DNA of 64,000 nucleotides from Streptomyces camelliae (GCF_027625935.1 NZ_CP115300.1:5022001-5086000); one strand, 5' to 3'. Shown: positions 34,826 through 43,289, counted from the first letter of the stretch. A program made the numbers and translations. The notes: generated from the letters alone by a model not told the origin.

Positions 34826-35775
34826 CAGGTGCTTACCTCCGGAGTCGTAGGGATGGTGGCCGTCAGCAGGTCCTGCGCGAGCAGCCCCGCGCCCAGGCAG
34901 CCCGCCGTGTCGCCGAGGGCGGCGGGGACGATGGCCGGGAGTTTCTGGAAGGTGACCCGGCGCCGGACGGCGTCGCGCAGCGGCGAGAACAACACTTCCC
35001 CCGACTCGGCGAGACCGCCACCGATGATCAGCGTGCGCGGGTCCAGCAGGGTGAGTGCGGTGACCAGGCCGTCGGCGAGCGCGTCCACCGCCTGCTGCCA
35101 GACCCGGACGGCGTTCGGGTCACCGGACGCAACCGCTTTCGCGCAGTCCGCCGCGTCCGCCTCCGGGTCCCCGCAGGCCGCCGCCCAGGCCTCGCTGACG
35201 GCGGACGCGGAGGCGTACCGCTCCAGACAGCCGTGCTGCCCGCAGGGGCAGGGCGCGCCGGACGGCCGTACGACGATGTGGCCGATCTCGCCCGCGAAGC
35301 CGTGCGCGCCCGCCTCCACCCGGCCGTCGATGCCGATGGCGCCGGCGATCCCGGTGCCGAGCGGCACGAACAGGAACCGGTCGGCGCCCTTGCCCGCGCC
35401 GATCCGGCCCTCGGCGAGGCCGCCGGTGCGCACGTCGTGGCCGAGGGCGACGGGGATGCCGAGGCGCTCGGTGAGCAGGGCGCGCAGGGGTACGTCCCGC
35501 CAGCCGAGGTTGGCCGCGTAGGCGGCGATGCCCCGCTCCTCGTCGACGATGCCGGGGACGGCGATGCCGGCGGCGCGCGCGGGTGTGCCGTAGTGCTCGG
35601 CGCCGTACGCGTGCAGCTCGGCGGCGAAGTCGAGGATCGTCGCGACCACCGCGTCCGGTCCGCGCTCGCGGCCGGTGGCGCGGCGGGCGCGGTGGAGCAG
35701 TGCGCCGTCGTCGCCGACGAGGGCGGCCTTCATCCCGGTACCGCCCACGTCCAGGGCGATGACATGTCTCACCAC
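34825..35775 (-). CDS. nagK: NagK-type ROK family sugar kinase
   Basis: The 316-residue product has ATP-binding ALDVGGTGMKAALV at the N-terminus, the ROK motif EIGHIVV with catalytic context, and the zinc-binding CPCGQHGCLERYAS. It should phosphorylate GlcNAc (or a related hexosamine) to the 6-phosphate, which NagA deacetylates. It is the first gene of the nagKA operon, translationally coupled to nagA by TGATG. The GTG start at 35775 lies just downstream of dre-like sites shared with the divergent lipoprotein gene. Confidence 0.92.
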   Translation of the reverse strand: MVRHVIALDVGGTGMKAALVGDDGALLHRARRATGRERGPDAVVATILDFAAELHAYGAEHYGTPARAAGIAVPGIVDEERGIAAYAANLGWRDVPLRALLTERLGIPVALGHDVRTGGLAEGRIGAGKGADRFLFVPLGTGIAGAIGIDGRVEAGAHGFAGEIGHIVVRPSGAPCPCGQHGCLERYASASAVSEAWAAACGDPEADAADCAKAVASGDPNAVRVWQQAVDALADGLVTALTLLDPRTLIIGGGLAESGEVLFSPLRDAVRRRVTFQKLPAIVPAALGDTAGCLGAGLLAQDLLTATIPTTPEVST

Positions 35776-35802
35776 GGCCCTAGTGTGGCCCTCGGACCCG
35801 GG

Positions 35803-35836
35803 AGAGGTCTAGTCCACTCACGTGGTGTAGACCTTA
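35803..35836. promoter_or_regulatory. DasR (dre) sites between nagKA and the sugar lipoprotein gene
   Basis: AGAGGTCTAGTCCACT (35803-35818) matches the dre consensus ACTGGTCTAGACCACT at 13 of 16 positions. CGTGGTGTAGACCTTA (35821-35836) is a weaker second site, 18 bp on. DasR represses amino-sugar uptake and catabolism until GlcN-6-phosphate accumulates. Confidence 0.85.
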
Positions 35837-35883
35837 TGTGTCCACATATTGAACGGTCAGACAGCAGGGTTGGGGCGTTGAGG

Positions 35884-37179
35884 GTGCGTCGGGGTACGGC
35901 AGGAACGATTGCGGTTGCGGTTGCCATGGGCATGACAGTGCTCCTGGGGGGCTGCGGGACCACGGGGTCGTCCGGCGTGACCTTGAGACTCGTCGCCGCC
36001 GACTACGGCGACTCCGCCGCCAACAGCTCCAAGAAGTACTGGGACGGCGTCGTCGAGGCGTACGAGGCCCAGCACTCCGGGGTCAAGGTCGAGGTCAGCG
36101 TCTACTCCTGGAACGACGTCGACGCCAAGGTCAAGAAGATGGTCGCCGCCGGGAAGGCGCCCGACATGGCGCAGATCGGCGCCTACGCCGACTACGCGGC
36201 CGCAGGCAAGCTCTACCCGGCCTCCGACCTGCTCTCCATCCGCACCCAGGCCGACCTCCTGTCCCAGCTGGCCGACGCGGGCCAGTGGAACCACACCCAG
36301 TACGGCATCCCCTTCGCCGCCTCCACACGTGTGCTCTTCTACAACAAGACGCTGTTCGCCAAGGCCGGCATCACCCCGCCCACCACCTGGGACCAGCTGG
36401 CCACCGACGCCCAGGCGCTCAAGGACAAGACCGGCGTGAAGTACCCCTTCGCGCTGCCGCTCGGGCCCGAGGAGGCGCAGGCGGAGACGATGCAGTGGCT
36501 GCTGAGCGGCGCCGCCGCGGGCACGGGCGGCAACGGCTACACCGATGACGTCGGCACGTACACGATCGACTCCGCCCAGAACGTCGACACCTTCACCTGG
36601 CTCAAGGACGACCTGGTCGACAAGGGGCTGACCGGTCCGGTCGCGCCGGGCAGGCTCAACCGTGCGGACGCCTTCGCGGCCTTCGCCGACGGACAGGTCG
36701 GCATGCTCAACGGGCATCCGACGCTGATCCAGCAGGCCGAGAAGAAGGGCGTGCAGTTCGGCATGGTGCCGATGCCGGGGCGCACGGGCACGGCGCGGGC
36801 CGCGATGGGCGTCACCGACTGGATGATGGCGTTCAAGCAGAACGGCCACGCCCAGCAGATCAGCGACTTCCTCAACTTCGTGTACGCGGAGAAGAACGTC
36901 CTGGCCTTCTCCCGCGACTACGGCCTCCTGCCGGTCACCGGCTCCGCGTCGACGGCGATGAGCGAGTCCTACGCGGCCCCCGACAAGGCCCTGCACCCCT
37001 TCCTGGACCAGTTGCCCACCTCCGAGCTGTATCCGGTCGGCAAGACCTCCTGGGCGGCGGTCGCGGCGGCCGTGAAGCAGAACATCGGCCAGGCCGTCGC
37101 CCCCGGCGGCGACCCCTCCGGCGTCCTCACCCGCCTCCAGGCCACGGCCACGGCGGCGGACAGCAGCGCCGCGAGCTGA
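35884..37179 (+). CDS. Sugar-binding lipoprotein of an ABC importer (orphan)
   Basis: The 431-residue family 1 extracellular solute-binding protein has a lipoprotein signal (MRRGTAGTIAVAVAMGMTV then LLGGC). Conserved parts include APDMAQIGAYADYAAAGKLYP and GIPFAASTRVLFYNKTLF. It is expected to bind an amino sugar or oligosaccharide at the cell surface. No permease or ATPase genes adjoin it, so it must work with permeases elsewhere, probably energised by MsiK (2555-3691). It is divergent from nagK and shares the dre sites. GTG 35884 gives a normal signal length; ATG 35836 is an alternative but would begin inside dre2. Confidence 0.9.
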   Translation: MRRGTAGTIAVAVAMGMTVLLGGCGTTGSSGVTLRLVAADYGDSAANSSKKYWDGVVEAYEAQHSGVKVEVSVYSWNDVDAKVKKMVAAGKAPDMAQIGAYADYAAAGKLYPASDLLSIRTQADLLSQLADAGQWNHTQYGIPFAASTRVLFYNKTLFAKAGITPPTTWDQLATDAQALKDKTGVKYPFALPLGPEEAQAETMQWLLSGAAAGTGGNGYTDDVGTYTIDSAQNVDTFTWLKDDLVDKGLTGPVAPGRLNRADAFAAFADGQVGMLNGHPTLIQQAEKKGVQFGMVPMPGRTGTARAAMGVTDWMMAFKQNGHAQQISDFLNFVYAEKNVLAFSRDYGLLPVTGSASTAMSESYAAPDKALHPFLDQLPTSELYPVGKTSWAAVAAAVKQNIGQAVAPGGDPSGVLTRLQATATAADSSAAS

Positions 37180-37193
37180 GTTACCGTGACTCC

Positions 37194-37427
37194 ATGGAAC
37201 TGGCGGAACTGGGCACCCGGGAGAAGGCGGTCCTCGCCCTGGAACGCCGGAGCTTCGCGGGACCCGGCGCCAAGGAAAGAGCGATCCGCGAGGAACTCGG
37301 CCTGGCCCCGGTCCGCTACTACCAGCTCCTGAACGCCCTCCTGGACGACGAGCGAGCCCTGGCCCACGACCCGGTCACGGTGAACCGCCTGCGCAGGGTG
37401 AGAGAGTCGCACCGCGAGAACCGCTGA
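37194..37427 (+). CDS. DUF3263 family small protein
   Basis: The 77-residue basic/acidic helical protein (REKAVLALERRSF, GAKERAIREELGLAPVRYYQLLNALLDD, NRLRRVRESH) matches the DUF3263 pattern. This family is actinobacterial, helix-turn-helix-like and of unknown function. The Ala-Pro-x-Arg-Tyr-Tyr-Gln-Leu-Leu segment looks like a recognition helix. TACCGT sits exactly 6 nt before ATG 37194, so it probably has its own leaderless mRNA although it follows the lipoprotein gene by only 14 bp. Confidence 0.85.
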   Translation: MELAELGTREKAVLALERRSFAGPGAKERAIREELGLAPVRYYQLLNALLDDERALAHDPVTVNRLRRVRESHRENR

Positions 37428-37531
37428 CTTCCGCCCACCCGCCCGCCCACCCGACTCGGTCGGCCGAGGGGCTCACCCTCCAACCGACCGGGAGTGCGGC
37501 CGGCTGGGTTCCTTTTCAGCCCACCGAGTCG

Positions 37532-37577
37532 GGATGGGGGTCCCCCCGCGCGAGCGAAGCCGAGCGTGGGGGAGGGT
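37532..37577. repeat. Dispersed palindromic repeat, copy C (inverted, core only)
   Basis: Read on the minus strand, this segment carries CTCCCCCACGCTCGGC, TTCGCTCG and GGGGGGACCCCCATC. It is the same core as copies A and B, truncated on both sides. It lies in the gap before otsB. Confidence 0.75.
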
Positions 37578-37635
37578 GGGGTCCAGGGGCGGAGTCCCAG
37601 GAGTGACGGCGACCCGCGCTGGATAGTGTCGGTCC

Positions 37636-38469
37636 ATGGACCTTATGCCGACCCCGGTCACCCGACCCGGCCGGGACGGACTCGCCGCCCTGCTCGCGCA
37701 GCCCCGCACCGCGGTCGTCGGTCTGGACTTCGACGGCACGCTGGCCCCCATCGTCGCCGACCCCGAACAGGCCCGCGCCCACCCCGACGCCGTACCGGCG
37801 CTCGCCCGGCTCGCGCCCAAGGTCGCCTCCATCGCCGTGATCACCGGCCGCCCCGCCGGCGTCGCCGTCCGCTACGGCGGCTTCGCCGGCGTCCCCGGCC
37901 TGGACCACCTCACCGTCCTCGGCCACTACGGCGCCGAACGCTGGGACGCCGCCACCGGCACCGTCACCGCCCCCGCCCCGCACCCCGGTGTCGCCGCCGT
38001 CCGCGCGGAGCTGCCGGGCGTGCTGGAACGCGCCGGTGCCTGGCCCGGCACCTGGATCGAGGAGAAGGGGCGGGCGGTGGCCGTCCACACCCGCCGCGCC
38101 GCCGACCCCGAGGCCGCCTTCGAGGCCCTGCGCGGCCCCCTCACCGACCTCGCCGCCCGCCACGGCCTGATCGTCGAACCCGGCCGCATGGTCCTGGAAC
38201 TGCGCCCGCCCGGCATGGACAAGGGCGTCGCCCTCGGAAAGCACGTCCGCGCCACCGGCGCGACCAGCGTCCTCTACGCCGGCGACGACCTCGGTGACCT
38301 CCCCGCCTACGCCGCCGTCGAGAAACTCCGCTCCGACGGCATCCCCGGCCTCCTGGTGTGCAGCGGCAGCACGGAGGTCACGGAACTGGCCGAACGGGCG
38401 GACGTGGTGGTCGACGGCCCGGCCGGGGTCGTGGACCTGCTCCGCGCCCTCGCCGATCAGCTGGACTGA
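37636..38469 (+). CDS. otsB: OtsB: trehalose-6-phosphate phosphatase
   Basis: The 277-residue HAD hydrolase has motif I GLDFDGTLAPI (nucleophile and acid Asp), motif II ITGRP and motif III/IV MDKGVAL...YAGDDLGDLPAY. It dephosphorylates trehalose-6-phosphate to trehalose in the cytoplasm. TAGTGT lies 6 nt before ATG 37636, suggesting a leaderless transcript. Its last 13 bp overlap the 3' end of the convergent otsA, so the two enzymes of one pathway are encoded tail-to-tail on opposite strands. Confidence 0.93.
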   Translation: MDLMPTPVTRPGRDGLAALLAQPRTAVVGLDFDGTLAPIVADPEQARAHPDAVPALARLAPKVASIAVITGRPAGVAVRYGGFAGVPGLDHLTVLGHYGAERWDAATGTVTAPAPHPGVAAVRAELPGVLERAGAWPGTWIEEKGRAVAVHTRRAADPEAAFEALRGPLTDLAARHGLIVEPGRMVLELRPPGMDKGVALGKHVRATGATSVLYAGDDLGDLPAYAAVEKLRSDGIPGLLVCSGSTEVTELAERADVVVDGPAGVVDLLRALADQLD

Positions 38470-39896
38470 GGTTCCCCGAGTTCCTGGAGCGCCTCCAGCT
38501 GCTCCAGGAACCACTGGGCCGGGGGAAGCGCGGTGGCCGCCGCGGCCAGCCCCTTGGTGCGGTCCGCCCGCTCCTCCGGCCGGAGCGACAGCGCCTCGTG
38601 CAGGGCCCGCGCGGTCTCCAGCACGTCGTAGGGGTTCACCCCGAACGCGTCGGTCCGCAGCTCCTCGTACGCACCGGCCTCCCGGGACAGCACCAGCGCG
38701 CACCCCTGGTCGGAGACGACCGGGATCTCCTTGGCGACCAGGTTCATGCCGTCCCGGATGGGGTTGACCAGCGCCACGTCGGCCAGCCGGTACGCGGCGA
38801 GCGAGCGCGCGAAGTCGTCCTTCACATGCAGCACCACCGGGGTCCAACCGGCCGTCCCGTAGCGGGAGTTGATCGCCTCCGCCACCCGCTGCACCTCGGC
38901 GGTGTAGTCCCGGTACACGGCGAGGTCCTGCCGGGACGGGTACGCGAACGCCACATGGACGACCCGCTCACGCCACTCGGGGCGCTCGTCCAGCAGCTGC
39001 CGGTACGCCAGCAGCCCGCGCACGATGTTCTTCGACAGCTCGGTGCGGTCCACGCGGACGACGGTCCTGCGGCCCTCGCCGATCTCCTCACGCAGCGCCG
39101 CCATCCGCTCCTCGACATCCGGCCGGTGCGACCGCTCGCGCAGGAAGTCCGCGTCCGCGCCGAGCCCGTGCACCCCGATCGCCGTGCCCACGAGGGCGTC
39201 GGGGCCCAGGACCGTCTCACAGCACGCCTCGAACGCCTCCGCCCAGCGCCAGGTCAGGAAGGCCGCCCGGTCCGCGCCCAGCATGCCCCTCAGCAGCGCG
39301 GCCGCGATGTCGTCGGGCAGGAGGCGGAAGTAGTCCGGCGGGGCCCACGGGGTGTGCGAGAAGTGGCCGATCCGCAGGTCCGGGCGGAGCTCTCGGAGCA
39401 ACCCGGGCACCAGGCACAGGTGGTAGTCCTGCACCAGCACCGCCGCCCCCTCGCCCGCCTCCTCGGCCAGCGCCTCGGCGAACGCCCGGTTGTACGTCTC
39501 GTACGACGCCCACTGGCGCCGGAACTCCGCGTCGAAGACCGGCTCCAGCGGGGTCTGGTACAGCATGTGGTGCACGAACCAGAGCACCGAGTTGGCGATC
39601 CCGTTGTACGCGTCGGCGTGCACGGCCGCGTCGATGTCCAGCATCCGCACCCGCTGACCGCCGGTGTCCTCACCCGGCAGCAGCCCGCCGTCCGCCCGCC
39701 GTACGGCCTCCCGGTCGCCGTCGCCGAGCGCCGCGCACACCCATACGGCGTTCGCCTCCGGCCCGATGGCCGACAGCCCCGAGACCAGCCCGCCGCCGCC
39801 CCGTTTGGCGTGCAGCGAGCCGTTCTCGTCAGCCGTGTACGAAACCGGGCCGCGGTTGGACGCGACCAGCACCTCAGCACCACCGGTGGAAGCCAT
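38457..39896 (-). CDS. otsA: OtsA: alpha,alpha-trehalose-phosphate synthase (GT20)
   Basis: The 479-residue product has VASNRGPVSY, YNGIANSVLWFVHH, VLVQDYHLCLVPGLL, GHFSHTPW and VNPIRDGMNLVAKE, the GT20 donor and acceptor site signatures. It transfers glucose from a nucleotide donor to glucose-6-phosphate. GDP-glucose is the usual donor in Streptomyces. TAGGTT precedes ATG 39896 by 6 nt. It is encoded opposite and overlapping otsB. gpgS upstream on the same strand fits a compatible-solute/glucosyl cluster. Confidence 0.93.
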   Translation of the reverse strand: MASTGGAEVLVASNRGPVSYTADENGSLHAKRGGGGLVSGLSAIGPEANAVWVCAALGDGDREAVRRADGGLLPGEDTGGQRVRMLDIDAAVHADAYNGIANSVLWFVHHMLYQTPLEPVFDAEFRRQWASYETYNRAFAEALAEEAGEGAAVLVQDYHLCLVPGLLRELRPDLRIGHFSHTPWAPPDYFRLLPDDIAAALLRGMLGADRAAFLTWRWAEAFEACCETVLGPDALVGTAIGVHGLGADADFLRERSHRPDVEERMAALREEIGEGRRTVVRVDRTELSKNIVRGLLAYRQLLDERPEWRERVVHVAFAYPSRQDLAVYRDYTAEVQRVAEAINSRYGTAGWTPVVLHVKDDFARSLAAYRLADVALVNPIRDGMNLVAKEIPVVSDQGCALVLSREAGAYEELRTDAFGVNPYDVLETARALHEALSLRPEERADRTKGLAAAATALPPAQWFLEQLEALQELGEPQSS

Positions 39897-39978
39897 GGTC
39901 CGAACCTAGCCCGGCCCGGAAACGCTCAAACGTACGGCCACGCCCGACGCCCCTGCCGTATACGACGGCCCGGCGAAG

Positions 39979-40980
39979 TCAGGCCACCCGGCGCTCGGCG
40001 TACTCCGCGATCTCCACCATCGGCGGCCGTTCCTCGGTGTCGACCGAGTACGTGCGCGGCTCGAAGCCGTCCTCGCCCCGCTCGAACTGGGTCAGGGAGG
40101 GCCGGACCAGATGGCCCCGGGCCAGCCGCAGCTGGGCGGTGCGGTAGATCGCGGCGGCCATCCGGCCGAGCGCCTGCCCGTCCTGGTGCCGGTGCTTGCG
40201 CACGCCCACGTCCACCTGGGCGAGGGCGTCGAGGCCCACCAGGTGCAGCGCGTCCACCAGCATGCCCAGCTCCACGCCGTAGCCGACGGGGAAGGGAAGC
40301 TGTTCCAGCAGGCTGCGCCGGGCCGCGTACTCGCCGCCCAGCGGCTGGACGAAGCCGGCCAGCTGGGGCCAGTGCATGTTCAGCAGCGGGCGGGCCATCA
40401 GCTCGGTGACCCGGCCGCCCTGCCCGGCGGTCTTGCCGGAGGCGAGCGAATCGAACTCTGTCGCGAGCGGGCGGTCGTACATGCCCTTGACCAGGGCGAT
40501 CTCGGGGTCGGTGAGCAGCGGTCCGACGACGCCCGAGACGAAGTCGGCGGAGAAGTCCCGCAGGTCGGCGTCGATGAAGCAGACGATGTCCCCATGGGTC
40601 ACGAGCAGGGAGCGCCAGAGAACCTCGCCCTTGCCCGGGACGGCCGGGATGCGGGGCAGGATCGCGTCGCGGTGGACGACGCGGGCGCCCGCGGCGGCGG
40701 CGACCTCGGAGGTGCGGTCGGTGGAGCCGGAGTCCACGACGACGATCTCGTCGACGAGCGGGACGCGCTCCATCAGGTCGTGCCGGATGACCGTGACGAT
40801 GTCGCCGACGGTCTCCTCCTCGTTGAGCGCGGGCAGCACGACACTGATCGTCTGGCCCGTGCGCTGCTTGGCGGTCAGTATCCGGTGGAGCGGGCGATCG
40901 GTCGCGGACCAGGAGCGGGTGGCCAGCCAGCGCTCGACTTCTTCCAGCACGCTCTGCGGCTCCTCACTGTTCGTGATCAC
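39979..40980 (-). CDS. gpgS: GpgS: glucosyl-3-phosphoglycerate synthase
   Basis: The 333-residue family 2/81 glycosyltransferase has SVVLPALNEEETVGDIV, VDSGSTDRT and the metal-binding DADL in CFIDADLRDF. The acceptor-binding stretch is FVQPLGGEYAARRSLLE, as in GpgS of mycobacteria. It makes glucosyl-3-phosphoglycerate from NDP-glucose and 3-phosphoglycerate, the first step to glucosylglycerate or methylglucose polysaccharide. GTG 40980 is the start; the promoter region is shared with the divergent thrC riboswitch transcript. Confidence 0.88.
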   Translation of the reverse strand: MITNSEEPQSVLEEVERWLATRSWSATDRPLHRILTAKQRTGQTISVVLPALNEEETVGDIVTVIRHDLMERVPLVDEIVVVDSGSTDRTSEVAAAAGARVVHRDAILPRIPAVPGKGEVLWRSLLVTHGDIVCFIDADLRDFSADFVSGVVGPLLTDPEIALVKGMYDRPLATEFDSLASGKTAGQGGRVTELMARPLLNMHWPQLAGFVQPLGGEYAARRSLLEQLPFPVGYGVELGMLVDALHLVGLDALAQVDVGVRKHRHQDGQALGRMAAAIYRTAQLRLARGHLVRPSLTQFERGEDGFEPRTYSVDTEERPPMVEIAEYAERRVA

Positions 40981-41123
40981 AGGTGGTGATGGTGTGATCC
41001 ATCTCGCGGTTCGGACGACTATCTCAACTGTCCTGGCCTTCGGTTACAGTCTTGAACAACGCCGGTGACCATCGCATGTCGCTGGTCGCGCGCGTGCACA
41101 ACCGCTCATACAACCGCATACCG

Positions 41124-41267
41124 CTCATCCAGAGGGGCAGAGGGACACGGCCCGATGAAGCCCCGGCAACCCTCCAGCCGGTTCTTGTCACGTTGACGTG
41201 GCGAGGCTCCCGACTAGGGAAGGTGCCAAATCCGTCTCACGGCGAGATGCGTCGTGAGGAAGATGAG
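41124..41267 (+). promoter_or_regulatory. SAM riboswitch (S-box, SAM-I type) upstream of thrC
   Basis: The conserved aptamer blocks are present in order: CTCATCCAGAGGGGCAGAGGG, GGCCCGATGAAGCCCCGGCAACC and AGGTGCCAAATCC. P1 is CTCATC (41124-41129) with GATGAG (41262-41267), and P4 is CTCACG/CGTGAG near 41236-41258. P1 closes about 20 nt before the thrC start, and the ribosome site overlaps its 3' strand, so control is probably translational. Confidence 0.85.
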
Positions 41268-41286
41268 GAGAAAGGGCCTCGCCTCC

Positions 41287-42570
41287 ATGGCTGTGCAGAC
41301 AGTTGCAAGCACCTCCACTCCCACCGTAGACCTCGGTCCGGCCGCGGCCCTGAGCTGTCGCGAGTGCGGTCACCGTGTCCCGCTCGGCCCGGTCTTCGCG
41401 TGCGAGGAGTGTTTCGGCCCGCTGGAGATCGCCTACGACTTCTCCGCCTACGACACCGAAGAGCTGCGCAGGCGGATCGAGGCCGGCCCGGCGAACATCT
41501 GGCGGTACGCGCCCCTGCTGCCCGTCCCGGCCGACGTCGCCGACAAGCCGAACATCAACCCCGGCTGGACCAAGCTCGTCAAGGCCGACAACCTCGCCCG
41601 TGAACTCGGCGTCACCGGCGGCCTGTTCGTCAAGGACGACTCCGGCAACCCGACGCACTCCTTCAAGGACCGGGTCGTCGCGCAGGCCCTGGAGGCCGCC
41701 CGCGCCTTCGGCTTCACCACCCTGTCCTGTTCCTCCACGGGCAACCTGGCCGGTGCCGTCGGCGCCGCCGCCGCCCGCGCCGGCTTCCGCTCCTGCGTGT
41801 TCATCCCGCACGACCTGGAGCAGGGCAAGGTCGTCATGGCCGCGGTCTACGGCGGCGAGCTGGTCGGCATCGAGGGCAACTACGACGACGTCAACCGCTT
41901 CTGCTCCGAACTGATCGGCGACCCGGCCGGCGAGGGCTGGGGCTTCGTCAACGTCAACCTGCGGCCGTACTACGCCGAGGGCTCCAAGACGCTGGCGTAC
42001 GAGATCTGCGAGCAGCTCGGCTGGCGGCTGCCGGACCAGATCGTGATCCCGATCGCCTCCGGCTCCCAGCTGACGAAGATCGACAAGGGTCTGCAGGAGC
42101 TGATCAAGCTCGGGCTGGTCGAGGACCGGCCGTACAAGATCTTCGGCGCGCAGGCCGAGGGCTGCTCGCCGGTGTCGACGGCGTTCAAGGCCGGGCATGA
42201 CGTGGTCCGCCCGCAGAAGCCGAACACCATCGCCAAGTCCCTCGCCATCGGCAACCCGGCCGACGGGCCGTACGTCCTGGACATCGCGCGCCGTACGGGT
42301 GGTGCGGTGGAGGACGTGACCGACGAGCAGGTGGTGGACGCGATCAAGCTGCTGGCCCGCACCGAGGGCATCTTCGCCGAGACGGCGGGTGGCGTGACGG
42401 TCGGCGTGACGCGCAAGCTGATCGAGAACGGCGTCCTCGACCCGTCGCTCACCACGGTCGTCCTCAACACCGGCGACGGCCTCAAGACCCTCGACGCGGT
42501 GGCCGGCACGGGGCTCACCGCCACCATCCGTCCGACCCTGGACTCCTTCCGAGAGGCTGGCCTCGCATGA
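41287..42570 (+). CDS. thrC: Threonine synthase
   Basis: The 427-residue product begins with a Cys4 zinc-ribbon-like segment (CRECGHRVPLGPVFACEECFG). The PLP lysine is in DSGNPTHSFKDRVV and the phosphate-cup region in SCSSTGNLAGAVGAAAARAG. It converts O-phosphohomoserine to threonine. ATG 41287 is chosen because upstream in-frame ATG/GTG codons lie inside riboswitch P1. Under SAM riboswitch control the branch from homoserine to threonine would respond to methionine/SAM supply. It overlaps cysO by 4 nt (ATGA). Confidence 0.93.
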   Translation: MAVQTVASTSTPTVDLGPAAALSCRECGHRVPLGPVFACEECFGPLEIAYDFSAYDTEELRRRIEAGPANIWRYAPLLPVPADVADKPNINPGWTKLVKADNLARELGVTGGLFVKDDSGNPTHSFKDRVVAQALEAARAFGFTTLSCSSTGNLAGAVGAAAARAGFRSCVFIPHDLEQGKVVMAAVYGGELVGIEGNYDDVNRFCSELIGDPAGEGWGFVNVNLRPYYAEGSKTLAYEICEQLGWRLPDQIVIPIASGSQLTKIDKGLQELIKLGLVEDRPYKIFGAQAEGCSPVSTAFKAGHDVVRPQKPNTIAKSLAIGNPADGPYVLDIARRTGGAVEDVTDEQVVDAIKLLARTEGIFAETAGGVTVGVTRKLIENGVLDPSLTTVVLNTGDGLKTLDAVAGTGLTATIRPTLDSFREAGLA

Positions 42571-42845
42571 GCGTGACCGTTCGCATCCCCACCATCCTGC
42601 GCACCTACACCGGCGGTCAGGCCGAGGTCGCCGCCGAGGGCGGGACCCTCGCCGAGGTCATCGCGGACCTGGAGAAGAACCACACCGGCATCGCCGCCCG
42701 TGTCCTGGACGACCAGGGCAAGCTGCGCCGGTTCGTGAACGTCTACGTCAACGACGACGACGTGCGCTTCGAGCAGGGCCTGGAGACCGCGACGCCCGAC
42801 GGCGCGGGTGTCTCCATCATTCCCGCGGTAGCGGGTGGATGCTGA
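42567..42845 (+). CDS. cysO: CysO-like sulfur-carrier protein ending Gly-Gly-Cys
   Basis: The 92-residue ubiquitin-like MoaD/ThiS fold protein (VTVRIPTILRTYTGGQAEV, RFVNVYVNDDDVRF, VSIIPAVAGG) closely resembles mycobacterial CysO. CysO carries sulfur as a C-terminal thiocarboxylate for CysM-dependent cysteine synthesis. Most carriers end in Gly-Gly. Here one more codon (TGC at 42840-42842) adds Cys before the TGA. That Cys would have to be removed (Mec-type JAMM protease) before activation, or mimics the CysO-cysteine product. It is translationally coupled to thrC. No cysM or mec gene is adjacent. Confidence 0.88.
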   Translation: MSVTVRIPTILRTYTGGQAEVAAEGGTLAEVIADLEKNHTGIAARVLDDQGKLRRFVNVYVNDDDVRFEQGLETATPDGAGVSIIPAVAGGC

Positions 42846-42848
42846 CCG

Positions 42849-42888
42849 AATGACCGGTCATTACCTTCGGTAATCCGGGTTACGGATT
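42849..42888. other. Chain of three overlapping palindromes after cysO
   Basis: AATGACCGGTCATT (42849-42862), ATTACC-TTC-GGTAAT (42860-42874) and AATCCG-N5-CGGATT (42872-42888) follow one another, each sharing 2-3 bases with the next. It lies directly after the cysO stop and before a terminator. Confidence 0.75.
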
Positions 42889-42896
42889 GTTCATCG

Positions 42897-42933
42897 AATG
42901 GCCTCCTCCGTGAGAGAAACGGAGGGGGCCATT
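42897..42933 (+). terminator. Terminator of the thrC-cysO operon
   Basis: A 15-bp stem (42897-42911 with 42919-42933, one G-T pair) closes a 7-nt A/G loop. The rest of the 42934-43289 gap contains the csp promoter and leader. I see no gene there. Confidence 0.85.
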
Positions 42934-43150
42934 CTGCGTGATTGAGCGCGGTACAGTTGGGGAACCCGCTCCGCACCCGAGGGTCGCGGCTCCCGGATTT
43001 CACGCCGCACACCCGATAAGAAGTAGCCAAAGTATGCGGGTTTTATGCGGCTTTCGTACCTCTTTGTACGGCCCGACTTGCCCTGGAATCGGCCGAACTC
43101 TAGGCAGATTCCGGACCGGGGGCGTCCAGATTTCTCGTCCGATTGACCTG

Positions 43151-43178
43151 TTGCAGACGGCAGTTGGACAGATACATT
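43151..43178 (+). promoter_or_regulatory. Predicted promoter of the cold-shock gene
   Basis: TTGCAG (43151-43156), 16-bp spacer, TACATT (43173-43178). The leader would be about 105 nt, long enough for the structured 5' UTR typical of cold-shock genes. Confidence 0.5.
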
Positions 43179-43289
43179 CAGCCGCGGTCGACGCGTTCCG
43201 GCGCACGCCCCCGACCAATGGGGGGTGAGGTCTGACCCGGATCCGCGAAGTGTGGATCTGTGCAAGGGCCAGTAATAGGGGAGTTAGGC

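Noticed and set aside
42934..43228. A 96-residue frame upstream of the cold-shock gene
   Set aside because: It spans the predicted promoter and leader, has low coding-like bias and no homology.
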